A DNA stretch of 64,000 nt from Lamellibrachia columna (GCA_963662155.1 OY759263.1:44055002-44119001), one strand, 5' to 3'; counted from the stretch's first letter, positions 42,516 to 61,569 are shown. A program made the numbers and translations. Notes: generated by a model not told the origin, from the sequence alone.

Positions 42516-43740
42516 TTCGGATTTACTAAATGTGATATGTGGGGTACCGCAAGGTTCTATTCTGGACCCAAAACTATTTATACTATATATAAATGATCTT
42601 TGTAATATTTCTACATTACTAAAATTCATTCTTTTCGCTGATGATTCTAAAATATTTTGCTCGGGGAAAGATCAAACCCAGCTCAGCAAAACTATCAATA
42701 CTGAACTACGAAAGTTACATATCTGGTTTTCAGTAAATAGATTATCCTTAAACATAGCTAAGACAAACTATATGCTGTTTGGCAACTATTGTAAAAAACA
42801 AATATTGACAAAAGTCGACAATACAATTTTAGATAGAGTATATGTTACTAAGTTTTTAGGAATCTTAATAGATGATAAGCTCAATTGGAAAGAACATATT
42901 GGTATGATCAAATCTAAATTATCAAAAACTATTGCAGTTATATATAGGGCGAAATACTTACTAGACAAAAATTCGCTTTTTATACTATATTGTTCGCTAT
43001 TTCTCCCTTATATATCATACTGCTGTGAAGTATGGGGCACTACGTATAAAACATATATTAATGGTGTTTATATATTACAAAAAAAGGTAGTCAGATTCAT
43101 TTGTAATGAGAATTCATTATGTCATTCTAATAAACTATTTTGTGATCTATAGGCATTCTTAAGCTCTTTGATCTAATAAAATTAAGAATTTCTATGATAA
43201 TGTTTAAAGCCAACAATGAATTGTTGCCTGATAACCTTCAAAAATTCTTCAATGTAAAATATACCATGTTGCATGTAACACGCCAAAGTAATAAATTAAA
43301 ACAACTCTAAAAGCTAAGTGTACATCTGTGTATGGTGTTAAACTAAGTGTACATCTGTGTATGGTGTTAAACTCTGGAATTCTTTAGATGAGTCAATAAG
43401 AAGTTCAGTTACTATCCAGAATGTTAAAAAACGATATAAACTGTATTTCCTTGAAGAGTATAACTGACTTAAATAAATTGCTGTGCGGTATAAAACAGTT
43501 GGAAATATACATGTGTAAATGGGTTTCAGTTATTTGTTATTTACTAACATTATACTATAAATTTATATTTATTAGTAATATGTACATGTTACTTTGATAC
43601 TGGGGGAAAGTGATTAATAAGTAATATACTTCTACTTTCTCCCTTTCCATTTGAATTACAGACATTTGATGTGTATGTGTATATGTTGTAAAGTTCTATT
43701 TTCATTTGGAAATAAAGAACTGATTTGATTTGATAAATAA
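42500..43740 (+). mobile_element. 5'-truncated LINE (non-LTR retrotransposon)
   Basis: Reads EWLKSSDLLNVICGVPQGSI, LFILYINDLCN, LKFILFADDSKIF (motif C FADD), SLNIAKTNYMLFGNY, TKFLGILIDDKLNWKEHI, then after a stop at 43150-43152 the usual C-terminus (LWNSLDESIRSS, RYKLYFLEEYN). Ends in GGAAATAAAGAACTGATTTG and a short GATTT tail. One 33-bp duplication (GTGTACATCTGTGTATGG) at 43317-43372. Confidence 0.87.
42532..43152 (+). pseudogene. LINE reverse transcriptase, C-terminal half of RT
   Basis: 207-codon open frame from motif B (GVPQGS) through the thumb. It lacks everything upstream of motif B and ends early at LFCDL, so it is not a working copy. Confidence 0.85.
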
Positions 43741-43819
43741 TAATCGTATCGATTTTCGTATTTCACGCACTCGGTAAAGCCATCGCGAAAAAATCGGGTT
43801 CTCAGCAGCTTTGATATGC

Positions 43820-44345
43820 CGATTGAGGATTTAACAAATTTAACAAGATTGCCAGACAAGGAAAAAGCCCAGATGGCAAGTGGACAAGAAAGCCATTGGG
43901 TTATAGCGAGTCCAACATTTTTTCACCTATGTGCAACCCGCCCCCCTGAGATATGTGTCAACCTTGGTTCTAAACATATTCACGCTGCTAGCAGTAATTT
44001 TGCACAATACGTTGATAATTTGTTTCATTAATTTATTGTCCTCTGTGAGAACGAGTACTTTCTGAGATCCAATTTACACCGATCCTTTGCTAATGTTACC
44101 TCGTGTCCTCTAGTTCTACAATCTTTCTTAAGTGAAAACAAATCTATTAATATTTTCATACCCATTTAATATCACAGAAACTTCAATTTGATCTCCTCTT
44201 AACCTTCTTGTCTCTAGGATTGTCAAACCACGTCCTTTTACGCGATCTTCGTAACTAAGGTCTCTCAGTTCTGGGATCATTTTAGTTGCTCTCCTCTGTA
44301 TTCCTTCAAGCGTATCGATGTCCTTCTTACGATATGGTCTCCATG
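43820..44345 (-). mobile_element. CR1-like LINE 3' fragment
   Basis: Minus strand across frames: EGIQRRATKMIPELRDLSYE, ETRRLRGDQIEVS, and 3' end CTTGTTAAATTTGTTAAATC. Shares its 3' third with 56480-56925. Confidence 0.75.
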
Positions 44346-45034
44346 CATGTCTACTCTAAACTCATAGTTGATATGGAGGATGGAATTCGGAAGCAGAACA
44401 CAAATGTGCGCTTCGAGTGTGTACATAAGGCGCATCCATTCGCAATGTTGTCTGCGAAAATGCCAGCAGTGTGCACGTAGGGAGGTCTAAAAAAAAGAAG
44501 GTATATCTGACGATGACTGACAAGGCCACGCATATACTAAAACTGTTCGGATTCTCTAAGTAAGCCAATTCATTCCTTGTCGTCTGGAGTTATTTATTTG
44601 GATAGCAATTTTTTTAAATCGTATTGTTAGACTCTTTTTAAAGTAAATCACAGGCTTAAAGTCTACTGGGACACTCGTTGATAATTTTTTGACCCGTTGA
44701 TAATTTTTTGCCACGTTGTTAATTGTTTGACTAGACTAGCTTGATCTGTGTCGGTATGTTTTACTCCAGGACTGCTAACAAGATTATGATAAGCGTGCGT
44801 GCGTGCGATTGTAACTTCAACACACCGATTGAGGGACCGAAATAATGACAATACCTGGTTAGAGGACCTAATGGGTGTATATAAAATGACAATACATGGT
44901 TAGAGGACCTAATGGTTGTTTATATTTTACACAAGTAGGAGGTTGCGTTGATTTAGTGTGAGAGCATTTTGAGAAGGTGGACTTCGACTTGATCGGGCTC
45001 TCACAAAGAAACATATTTTCATTGGCAGTTTTCT
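44346..45034. other. Intergenic, no gene recognised
   Basis: Contains a duplicated TGACAATAC(C/A)TGGTTAGAGG block (44847, 44887) and TTGATAATTTTTTG(A/C)C tandem pieces near 44677-44720. Nothing else seen. Confidence 0.5.
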
Positions 45035-45490
45035 CCATTTAAAATTCCACCCTCAACTGATCGATTTAGCCTATCGCAAATCCAGTTCATTGATGTCCAA
45101 AATATAGTGTGTGAATCGCAAATCCAGTTCATTGATGTCCAAAATATAGTGTGTGAATAGTAATGTAATATAGTAATGTAATATAGTAATGTAATGTAAT
45201 ATAGTAATGTAATATAGTAATGTAATATCCGCAGTCGATTTAATAAAAAAATATGCGTATTTCGTTCAAATCGTCCAAAGAATTGACTTTAGTCATTAGA
45301 TCTGGTTACGGGTTACGAGACTTCACCAAGGCCGAATTTCGTGAGTTTTCGGGGTTTCCATTTTCACTTCAGTTGGTGTTTGACCAAACATTAAATAATT
45401 TAATAGTTTGCCTGATAATTTCACAAAAACGACACACAAAAATTGCACAAACAAGCTAGCATGTTGCAGTGGATACTAGGTAGATTTTGA
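45035..45490 (-). repeat. Rep-A, copy 5
   Basis: Reverse orientation: TATCGCAAATCCAGTTCATT, duplicated once, then a short TAGTAATGTAATA tandem, TTTCGTTCAAATCGTCCAAA, and GCATGTTGCAGTGGATACTA at the far end. About 500 bp upstream of ABT1. Confidence 0.7.
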
Positions 45491-45980
45491 TCTTTCACAA
45501 AATTAATTTGAAATTAGACAAGCGAAAAAATGGAATAGACGAGGACGTTTTAAAAATTGTCTCAGCCAGAAGGAAGTGAACACGATAAGGCGTTTCACAC
45601 TTTATAGATTAGCTGAAATGTTCGCTCACATGTACTGTTCATTTCAGGACTAATGTTATTTTTTTATGTAAAACATTAACATTATTCCAAACGACAGCGA
45701 GTCTCTGAGATTTCTCTCTAAAGCAAATTGAACACGTCGGATTATTGATTAAATTTAGTAATAATGTTAGTCATCTTGAAATGTTTGTATTTATGTGATT
45801 ATTCTTACTTTTATATAACTTTTTTTTTCAAAGTTACTTTATTTCCATGAATTTTTTATATGATGTTATCGGCCATATTTCATTAGAAAGGGGGCGACAC
45901 TAGACCGACAAAACTGGTTCCGTGAACGATCGCCAGGAAATTACATCTCGCGCTTCGTCGCACGAGATTTAACAAACAAA

Positions 45981-46182
45981 ATGTCGGACGTAGATGAAAA
46001 CGTGAATGAGCAAACAGAAGAAGAGACGATAAAACGTTTCAGAAAGAACAGTGTGACAACCGCTGAATCAGAGCCAGGCATCATTTATTTGAGTCGCATT
46101 CCTCCGTTTATGAGTGTAAAAAAGATTCGCCAAATATTTAGCACGTATGGAGAAGTTGATCGTATATTCCTTCAGCCGGATG
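45981..46182 (+). CDS. ABT1: ABT1 exon 1
   Basis: ATG in a purine-rich context (AACAAAATGT); acidic N-terminus, then the first RRM half ending in QPD. Donor GTAAGC at 46183, phase 1. Confidence 0.92.
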
Positions 46183-49100
46183 GTAAGCAACAAACACTAT
46201 TTGCGGTATAGTGACCGGTGCAGTTTTCGACCCACGCCAGTTTTCGATCCATTGAAATCTCGCTTGATATCGCGTTAGAGACGTCACAGCGTCTGTTTAC
46301 GACAATAACCATACAGAGTCTTGTCTGAGCAAAATATATGTTTATATATAATATGACATGGAACACGTTTATGATATACATATCTTGATAAAAAACCGAC
46401 CAAGCTTACCAGACATTATTATTGAGCGTCTGCTGACACATGTCTCGTTCTTGGCCACGTGACGATAATAGCCCTTTTTGTGGTAGATGTATGGCAAGCT
46501 AGTCTTGTCATAAAAGTAGGAATAATTAAAATGTGTTAAATATACGAGAAAAAATGTACTACATTAACATTATATATTCAATGCAAATATATCGTGTATG
46601 TGTTTTATAAAGCGCTATGTCAAGCCTGGTTGATAAAAAGGTTGACATAATTGGAACAAAGTGGTAAAATTAAAAACTATTGTCTGTACGGCTTGCCATA
46701 AATATAAGTCGAATTCCACCGGTTTCCTCGACTAGCGCAACATGGTTCAGACGTTCAATATTCGTAAGTTTTTCACTCAAAACAACTGTTTTAATACTTT
46801 GTTTGCATTGACTAAATGAAGTAGCTTTTGCTGATTTGGTATATCGATCTCTTACACAAAATGTTTCTTCAGATTTTTTTTTAAACGCAATATTCTATTA
46901 AGTAGGTCAAAAACTACATCGACCAGTATAACGCTAAAGGTGTATTAGTCTGGCCGAAATTATTAACGCTATTAAACAACATTTTTACCTATTTTTTTCG
47001 ATGCTAATGTGTTCTTTGCATCACTCCTCATCAGATCAGGTACAAAAAAGAAAGACGAAAAATAGAAGAAAAAGTGCAATTTAATGTTACGAAAAACTCT
47101 AAAAATCGACAGTTTACTGTTAAAAAGCCCCGAACTGGAAAGGTGATTTCACTGATAAATATCTTGTACACAGTCTAAGAAAAGAAAAAATAGAGTTCAA
47201 TTTAATTTTGAAAATCCACCAACAAATATATCGACAAAAATATAAGATAATGTAAAAAAACAAAGACATAGCACATATTTCAAAGTATAATTAAACGTTC
47301 ACAGGTCGTGCAAATATCTTTAAATATTACTCATAAACAAGTGTCTTTCTTGTCCAAATCACACAAATCAGTAATAAGTAATTTTACAGGGGACAGTTAG
47401 GGCAAAAGAATGACATTGAAGTGTTTATTTGTGACATTACTAATGTTTGGACCGTATCATGAGGAAAATTGGACATATCACTACAAAAAGATGTTGTCGT
47501 TTTGGAAACTGCAGCCATGGTGAAGTTTGAGGATCAAATTTATTGAATTATTTTCGTAAAATTGATATCTACAAAAGAATTATTCGACCCTAGACATTGT
47601 TCACACCCAATGTAGCAACTCTTGTGATAGTGTGGTTGGCTGCGCGATGAGAGTGCATGCGATCCAGCAACGAGTACACCAGTGGGTGTTGCACAGCAGT
47701 CACGCCACCTGAAGCTTGATGTTGTCCTGGAGCATCAAGCCGAGCTGGAACGGACCCAACTCCTCCACTGATATCGCTTGAACTGTCAAAATCGTGGTCG
47801 GCGGCACAATGTGCGTACCGTTCGCTGGTCAACCGGACATCATGGAAATGATGAATCTCTGTTTCTCGTACTTGTAGGTTCGCGGATCACAATCGAAAAT
47901 ATACCTGAAATTATAACGCCAACGTAATTTATATAATCGATGCTTCACACTCTATGCAGCTCCTGCCGAATTAGCACGTTCTCATTCCAGCGCACCGTTT
48001 TGGGGTCTTTTCGCAAACATGTGTGCCTGCCGAATGCGATATCACGTTCCCGAGTGTGTTACTGTGAAGTCAGTGTGTATGGTTAGCTGTGCACGTATGT
48101 CAGAGTGCGTAGGGTTTGCTGTGTACAGACATCAGAGTGCGTAGGGTTTGCTGTGCACTGATGTCAGAGTGCATATGGCTTGCTGTGCACTGATGTCAGA
48201 GTGCGTAGGGCTTGCTGTGCACTGATGTCAAAGTGCGTAGGATTTGCTGTGCACTGATGTCAGAGTGCGTAGGGCTTGCTGTGCACGGACTTCACAGGAA
48301 CCGCCAACGACGTCTCTCATCACAGCTAGTGTGCATTCGCGACTAATACCAATGAACAAATGCATACTAGCAGTGAACTCTGCTCAGCAGTCGCCAGAAG
48401 ACACAAAACGGTTCTTTTCAGAGCCAACCACATTTTCACAAAAGCGTTGCTACATTGGGTGTGAACAATGTCTAAGTTTGAATAATTCTTTTGTAGATAT
48501 CAATTTAACAAAAACATCTCGATAAATTCGATAAAAATTCACCATGGCTGCAATTTCCTAAACGACAACATCTTTTTGTAGTGAAATGTAAAATTTTCTT
48601 CATGACACGGTCCAAACATTACTAATGTCAAAAATAAAAACTTAAACATCATGCTTTTACACTGACTGTCCCCTGAAGAATTATTTATAACTGATTTGTG
48701 TGATTTGGACAAGCAAGACACATGTCTATGAGTAAGATGTAAAGTTTGTCTTTGTGTTTTTTACATTATCTTGTATTTTTTGTCGAGATATTTGTCGGTG
48801 TATTTTTTGGGGGATTTTCAAAATTAAATTGAACTCTATTTTTTTTCTTAGACTGCGTACAAGATATTTATAAGTGAAATCACCTTTCCGGTTCGATTTT
48901 TTTAGCATTAAATTGTTGATTTTTAGAGTTTTTCGTAACATAAAATTGCACTTTCTCTTCTATTTTTCGTCTTTTCTTATACTGACGTACGAAATATTTG
49001 TCAGTGAAATCGCCTTTCCGGTTCTGAAGCCACTGTGATATTGTTACAGCACATTTTGGATGATTGCCATATTAACAACACCGGCTATTGCCAGTATAGC

Positions 49101-50333
49101 GTTGTTTTGGGCACTAAAAGTACGCAATTTTTTTTTTACAAATGTATGTCCGTTTTGTACCTGATCTGATGGGGAGTGATGCAAAGAACACATCAGCATC
49201 GAAAAAAGCGTTAATAATTTCTGCCAGACTAATACACCTTTTTGACCAACGGGCTAGGCTGCGGCTAGAGCAGCCACACTTCTCATATACCGATCCCACA
49301 TGGCATATATCTACCACACATATACATTACAAAAACGACACATCTTTTGCTTATGTTATGGCATCCCGAGACTGTAAACGCTTCACAAGAATTCCACATG
49401 GCATTGCCACTATAACTGATTAATTATTTGTAGCATTAAATAATGGGTAAACTTTTGGTCTGATTTGGTTGTTGTTATCTTTAAATATATTGTTGAAAGC
49501 CTCAAGCAGGGAGATCTCAAAATGAGGCAAATCTGACGTGGAGCAAATACTATGCCAGTGACTATACATAACGCAATCACTGAATCAGAGACGTATCACT
49601 AAATTAAAAACCAAATGATGCCAAAGTATTTTATTTTTTAATTTAGTAATATTGCGTATACTGCAGACCTGTTTGTACTGGTCAGATTTATCAAAACAAG
49701 GTTTTGATGTTAAAAACTTGCTGTCCAAAAAGTCAGACTTACCAATGAATGTGTTTGTTTTCAGAAAAATGCCCTGCCCATAAAAAGAACCGCACGTTTA
49801 CGGAGGGATGGGTGGAGTTCAAGAAGAAGAAAATAGCAAAGAGGGTGGCCATGTCACTCAATAACACACAGATCGGTGGGAAACGTCGCAGTCGGTGGTA
49901 TGACGAAATCTGGAACATAAAGTATCTCCCAAAGTTCAAATGGGGTCACCTGAATGAGCGACTGGCCTATGAGAAGGCCGTGCGACAACAGCGGTTACGC
50001 ACAGAGGTCTCCCAAGCAAAGCGTGAAGTGAATTTCTACACACAAAAGGTGGAACAAAACCGGATCCTTCGAAAGCTAGAAAAGAAGTCAACAGCCAAGG
50101 GAGAGGAGTTTAAACAGAGGAACTGGGGATTCAAGCAGCACGACACAGAGGAAGAAATTGTGGCGAGAAAGCGGAAACTGAAAGAAAGCGAAAGTATGGC
50201 AAGCTTGAAGAGACAACGAGGCAGTGGGAAACAGGAGAAAGGTGACATTGCCAAGAGGGCAGCAGACAATAAATCGTTCCTCAGAACATTGTTTTCTGGG
50301 GGAGTTAGTCGGCATGACAATGAAGAAAGCTGA
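45981..50333 (+). CDS. ABT1: ABT1 / Esf2 family RNA-binding protein (activator of basal transcription 1)
   Basis: Two exons, 45981-46182 and 49765-50333, 256 aa. Exon 1 starts MSDVDENVNEQTEEE after AACAAACAAA and ends GEVDRIFLQPD before donor GTAAGC; exon 2 begins after TTTTCAG. Family landmarks: PGIIYLSRIPPFMSVKKIRQ (RRM strand 1 and helix 1), TEGWVEFKKKKIAKRVAMSL (RRM helix 2 region), RRSRWYDEIWNIKYLPKFKW, HLNERLAYEKAVRQQRLRTE, QAKREVNFYTQKVEQ and a basic tail. Length is close to the roughly 270 aa of the human protein. ABT1/Esf2 is nucleolar, binds RNA and TBP, and its yeast homologue acts in 18S rRNA processing. The splice junction falls inside the RRM and keeps phase. The 3.6-kb intron holds a foldback element and smaller repeats. 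Confidence 0.93.
46488..46705. mobile_element. Small TIR-like element in the ABT1 intron
   Basis: TATGGCAAGC at the left and GCTTGCCATA at the right, 218 bp apart; interior AT-rich and non-coding. Confidence 0.3.
46905..49248. mobile_element. 2.3-kb foldback element with ~0.7-kb inverted arms
   Basis: Left arm about 46905-47640, right arm about 48435-49248 as its reverse complement. Examples: GTTCTTTGCATCACTCCTCA (47013) against the reverse of GATGGGGAGTGATGCAAAGA (49169), and GACATTGTTCACACCCAATG (47594) against the reverse of CATTGGGTGTGAACAATGTC (48453). Outer ends GGTCAAAAA and TTTTTGACC. The spacer holds the 32-bp minisatellite. No transposase recognised; both arms carry the same coding-like stretches (see findings). 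Confidence 0.8.
48070..48290. repeat. 32-bp minisatellite, about 7 copies
   Basis: Unit GTGCGTAGGGTTTGCTGTGC then ACTGATGTCAGA, in the spacer of the foldback element. Confidence 0.9.
49765..50333 (+). CDS. ABT1: ABT1 exon 2
   Basis: EKCPAHKKNRTFTEGWVEF begins right after TTTTCAG. The rest is Lys/Arg-rich with a predicted helix around LRTEVSQAKREVNFYTQKVE. Stop TGA at 50331-50333. Confidence 0.94.
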
Positions 50334-51135
50334 TAAATTCATGTTCTTCGTGTACATGTTGTTGTGTTTATAGTCTACGCCAATAATTATTACAGTTATG
50401 TTCATTTGAAAAGATCCTTTTCTCCAACATATGAAATGTTTATGTAGCAGCGTGGGGGGGGGGGTAGAATTGTGAATTGCACAGCATCATAAAAGCTCAA
50501 TTACAACTACATTGCTTTAAGCAAAATCAATTACAATGCTTCATCAAGTGTCAGTTGCAATAGTTCGTATCGCTGTTGAGTCAAAATAATGGAAGTCTGT
50601 TTTGATGTGCACTGTTGGTGGTTGGATTTGTGTTTATTACACAACTGATAACTATGGAAATAGACATTCATCGTTTTGATTCCTCGACGGATGTCGTTGA
50701 AGAATTAAAACAATGAAAGTCCATTTTCTTGTTATCAGTAAAAATGTACTCTCGTTGTTTTGACTCTTCAACAGTGATATGTTGAGTACGACAACATAAC
50801 TACACATTTTTAGGTGAATTCGTTTTTCTCACTGCCAGGGCTGGATTCAGTTACAATGTTCAATTACATGGTCACCGCCTAATAAAAACACAATTACAGT
50901 GTTTTAAAGACAATTACACTGTAATTGTAATGAATTACAATTAAATCCAACCCTGGTGACCTTAAGTGTTGGTCATAACAATTAATGTTTTGGCCATTTA
51001 ATCACCCCAGGATTCCCAGCCAAATTTCTGTCGGGGGAACTGTAAATATAATATAATAAACATTTTTGATAATCCAAGTGGACCATTCACCCAAGCCCAT
51101 TTTTTATTTACAAAAAAACATGTTTACAACGGTTT
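50334..51135. other. ABT1 3' flank
   Basis: No gene. AATAAA at 50881 and at 51055 are possible poly(A) signals. TGTAATTGTAATGAATTACA at 50918 is part of an inverted TAATTGTAATT-type stretch. Confidence 0.45.
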
Positions 51136-51139
51136 TGTT

Positions 51140-51330
51140 ACAAGTTTTTTGTTTATCCTGGCATCAAATGTTTTTTGTTTATCCTGGCATCAAATGTTTT
51201 GTTTATCCTGGCATCAAATGTTTTGTTTATCCTGGCATCAAATGTTTTTTGTTTATCCTGGCATCAAATGTTTTGTTTATCCTGGCATCAAATGTTTTTT
51301 GTTTATCCTGGCATCAAATGTTTTCTTTCA
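51140..51330. repeat. 24-26-bp minisatellite, 7-8 copies
   Basis: Unit TTTGTTTATCCTGGCATCAA plus ATGTTT; lengths alternate between 24 and 26 by T-run slippage. Confidence 0.93.
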
Positions 51331-51545
51331 TTTTCCTCTGGCAAACAGTCTACAAATCACATCAACACTGGTTTGAATCAAAGACACTTCTTTATTTCAG
51401 TTTTCTATACTGTATTGTGAACAGGTAAAAAGTAGTAATCACGAGGTACAAATATGGATTTACATATATATATTACGTTAAATTTAACATCACAAAACAG
51501 TGTAACAACTTGTTTTATGGTAAACATATTAACATTAAATAAATA
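51331..51545. other. Non-coding
   Basis: AT-rich; nothing recognised. Confidence 0.5.
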
Positions 51546-51547
51546 TA

Positions 51548-51725
51548 CAGTGGGACCTTGTTAATCCAGATGCTGATAATCCGGAATCCTCAGCATCCAG
51601 ACTCCATTTGGGTGGAACGGAATTGCCAAACGCCAATATATGAATTAATTGTATAATTTGTCTATAAGGAAAATCCGGACAAACTGACAACTAAGGTGGG
51701 TGTCCAGATTAATGAGGTTCCACTG
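51548..51725. mobile_element. pogo/Tigger-type MITE
   Basis: 178 bp; left end CAGTGGGACCTTGTTAATCC, right end TTAATGAGGTTCCACTG (inverted), flanked by TA on both sides, as expected for Tc1/mariner-pogo target duplication. Confidence 0.78.
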
Positions 51726-52269
51726 TATTGGTATTGAAATATCATTAATGAAAAATTAAAACAACCAACAAGTATAAAGTCCAATATAACTGTCACTGTT
51801 ACATTACATGGCTACCTGTCACAGAAGCTAGTCACAGTTTCTATTTCACAACTGAACATTATAGCTCGCTACTGCAGAGATCAGTACTTCAAAAACAATA
51901 GTTTTACAAAACTACCTGAGCCAATGACCTTCGTTCATGAAATGAACGTCATCACACTCAAGGCAATAACTGCCTAAATCCAATCATTCTGAAAAAAATA
52001 ATTTCCTAATACAACACAACAAATGACAACACTGATATACGTCAACCAGACTTATAAAGTAATACAAAGCCACTCTCACAACACAGAAAGCCACTCTATA
52101 TTAACCAGAAAAACTTAATATAAGGTGTCTTCCCATTTTTAGCATACCTTCACACACATGCACGCACAGGTTTTTAAACACTTCATATGGACAAATTGCC
52201 TGTATGAAATCCTGTTCTGCTGGTATGAGATTTCTATGAAGGTAAAAGTTTAATATACCGTGTTGTTCT

Positions 52270-52489
52270 TTAAGACTCTTAAAAACTATCTTGTTTAAAC
52301 GCGCTTATTATTCTTAACTGTCAAATTTATTCGACTTTTAGTGCTATGTCCTATGAACTTGGATTGCTGTTTTTTATGTTTTTATTTATCTATTATAATC
52401 GTGACTGTCTTTAACTATGTTTGTGTCAGCGCCTTTGAACAGGGTCACCTGGATCCATGGCGCTCTAAGTGCTCTAATTATTATTATTG
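52270..52489 (+). mobile_element. LINE 3' end with (ATT)n tail
   Basis: LKTILFKRAYYS-like start (TTAAAAACTATCTTGTTTAA), then GGCGCTCTAAGTGCTCTAAT and ATTATTATT, the usual end of L2/CR1-type elements. Confidence 0.6.
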
Positions 52490-53270
52490 TTCCCTATAGA
52501 TGCGCACTATCTAATAGACGCACACCCCCCTTTTTGAGAAGTGAAACCACGCGCAAAAACAGATTTTCAGAAGTGAAGGCAACTAAACACAAATGACAGC
52601 GGTACTGCTGCGGCTGGCGTAACCTTGCACTCTTTAGAAAGAATTAATAGTGTTTTTAGCCGCAACGTGGCACCACATTGTCTTTTCACCAGATGTCTGT
52701 GGAAGTGCCAGGACTAGCTTTTATTTATTTTATCACTCACTTGCCATTAGCAAAGCGTGCGAGGTTGAATTGTCTATTTAGTGATGCTCAGAGAATCGAG
52801 TGGTGGTCGGCTGACATTGTTTGTCTGGAATTACAAAACACGAATGAACGTGCTTTTTCAGTGTCTGTCTCGTGCGTTTTTGTAGTGTGTTGATCGAGTG
52901 TCATTTGCCTTGGTAGATGTGCTGAAACTGCATCTTTGCCAAGTGCAAAGCAAACGCAACACCTCATTGTAGGCCTACATTAAATTTATTTAGCATCATC
53001 AAAACAATTCGAAGCACATGTAGATTGGACAAAATGCATCACGCAAAACAAGCGTTAGTTAAGAAATAGATCAGTGATCAATGACATGGTTCCCGAGTCA
53101 TTCCACAGAAGCGTCCCGCATTCTTCGCATAGTTCACAGTGGGGCCACACTGTGATTTAGAGGCTGATTTCACCCATAGCGGCAGATCAGAATTCGGGCC
53201 ACGTTTGCGAACTAATAGATGCACCCAAGCCTTCGCACTCGCGCACTGCGCATCTATAGGGAACAACACG
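52490..53270. mobile_element. 0.78-kb TIR element
   Basis: Perfect 19-bp ends: TGTTCCCTATAGATGCGCA at the left and TGCGCATCTATAGGGAACA at the right, with subterminal AATAGACGCACACCCCC. It begins immediately after the (ATT)n tail of a LINE. No transposase seen. Confidence 0.72.
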
Positions 53271-54923
53271 GTATATTATTTCATTAAAACTTCAATACAA
53301 TCATAATTAGTTTAAGTCATCCAGGCAAAAGTCCCACCCCTTATTTGTGCATGTATTTATATTTTATTTGTAACTAGAGTCGGAGATTGCAAGATGACCA
53401 CCTGCTCAGTTCCTATCGCGGATAGGGATCACCTGTGGTCAGTTTTACCTTTTCTTTGTTTATTTCAATTGTATTTTGTTATTATGATCACACTGCCTAA
53501 GCATATTTATGTGAAAGACTACCATCTTTTGAGTCTTGGTTTTATATAATTTTAAATTGAAACAAACATTCCAGTCACAATTCACAAAACACAATTGGCA
53601 GCCATCTTGAAAATTATTATTTTTATGTTTTCTTGTGCGTTGACAAATATGTGCATAATAGTGAAAATTAACCGTCACGATTGGACAATTGTCTTAGTGG
53701 GACAAAACTAACAATCAGCTACATTTGGGTTGAAGGTAATGACAGTACAATTTTGCATAACATGGTGAAGATGAATTTGATGTTTTTGTTCGATATTCCT
53801 AAAGTTTTGTTTCATGAATTAAAAATAAAATAATTGTAACAGCAATTTTAACAGATTTCATTCACACATAAATGTTTTGTGTAAAATGTAATTCGCATTG
53901 TGTCATGCTGCAGTTGTCGGGATATCCTCATTTTACTGCAAGCAACGTGTAACAGAAAGCACAACTGGTGACCATCTTAAGGTAAACCAGTTGTTAAAAA
54001 AATGTTTTCTGTATGAAATATCGCACTGCCCACATGAGCTGAACCTTAAAAACCTCTACGTGCACACTGTGCATGTCATATCTACACATTGCTGTATGAA
54101 TACAGTTTAATAAATCAATAAATATCTGTACTTGTGCGAAGGATCGTATTCCCTACAATGCAGTCTGGCAGTTTACGTTTAGGAAGTACATTTGGCATTT
54201 GAATAATGCTAACACAAAATAACAATCACACTTCGCTTGTGCCAATGGGACTCTGAGTATGTGACACTAAAGCAGCTTGGCGTTTGTACCACACTGTGAG
54301 TCAAGCTCTGCAACTAGTGAAAAACTTCCCCAAAATTAAGGCGTACCATGCAGATAAATGACATTACATGGTACACGCCATGTAATCATGGTCATGGTCA
54401 CCACGGCACAACACTTCATTCTATGCACACCCAAGACAAGCCAGCCAGTGTTCGATGTTCTCTATCATCACAATGAACATTCTAGTGGCTGGTTTACATT
54501 TTTGTCCGACACAATAACCAGCATCACAGTACCACAGCAATTAAAGTAAATTCTAACCCACTAAGTTCCAAGCAAACACAACTAACCAGCAATCATTCCA
54601 TGCGCACACAACCCTGACTGTTTGACTCCAGCTCGGTGTTGGCCAAGCATTCTTCACAAGACAAGACAAAAACACCTTCGCAAGGTCTATTTGTGGCCAT
54701 GATTGTGTCGGTGGAACTGGTACTGGGTCCAGTTTGACCAACCAATCAGCGATTGCAGCAACCGGCAGCTGGTCTGGCTGTCATGACCATTCAAAGCTCA
54801 ATTTGGGAGTGGTGCAAGTTAATATCTAGGTCAGACTGGCTAGACATGTCATTCGTCTAAACGCACACATAATTTACTTGCATATTGGTGTTGGTCAACC
54901 AAACCAATTACAGCATAACCTGT
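53271..54923. other. Intergenic between ABT1 and KYNU
   Basis: No gene recognised and no convincing minus-strand AATAAA close to the KYNU stop. Scattered short ORFs only. Confidence 0.5.
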
Positions 54924-61518
<6,595 letters not shown>

Positions 61519-61569
61519 CTACAACAGTTGTGTTCCAATGTCATCAACTGTAATCTTAATATAATCCAG

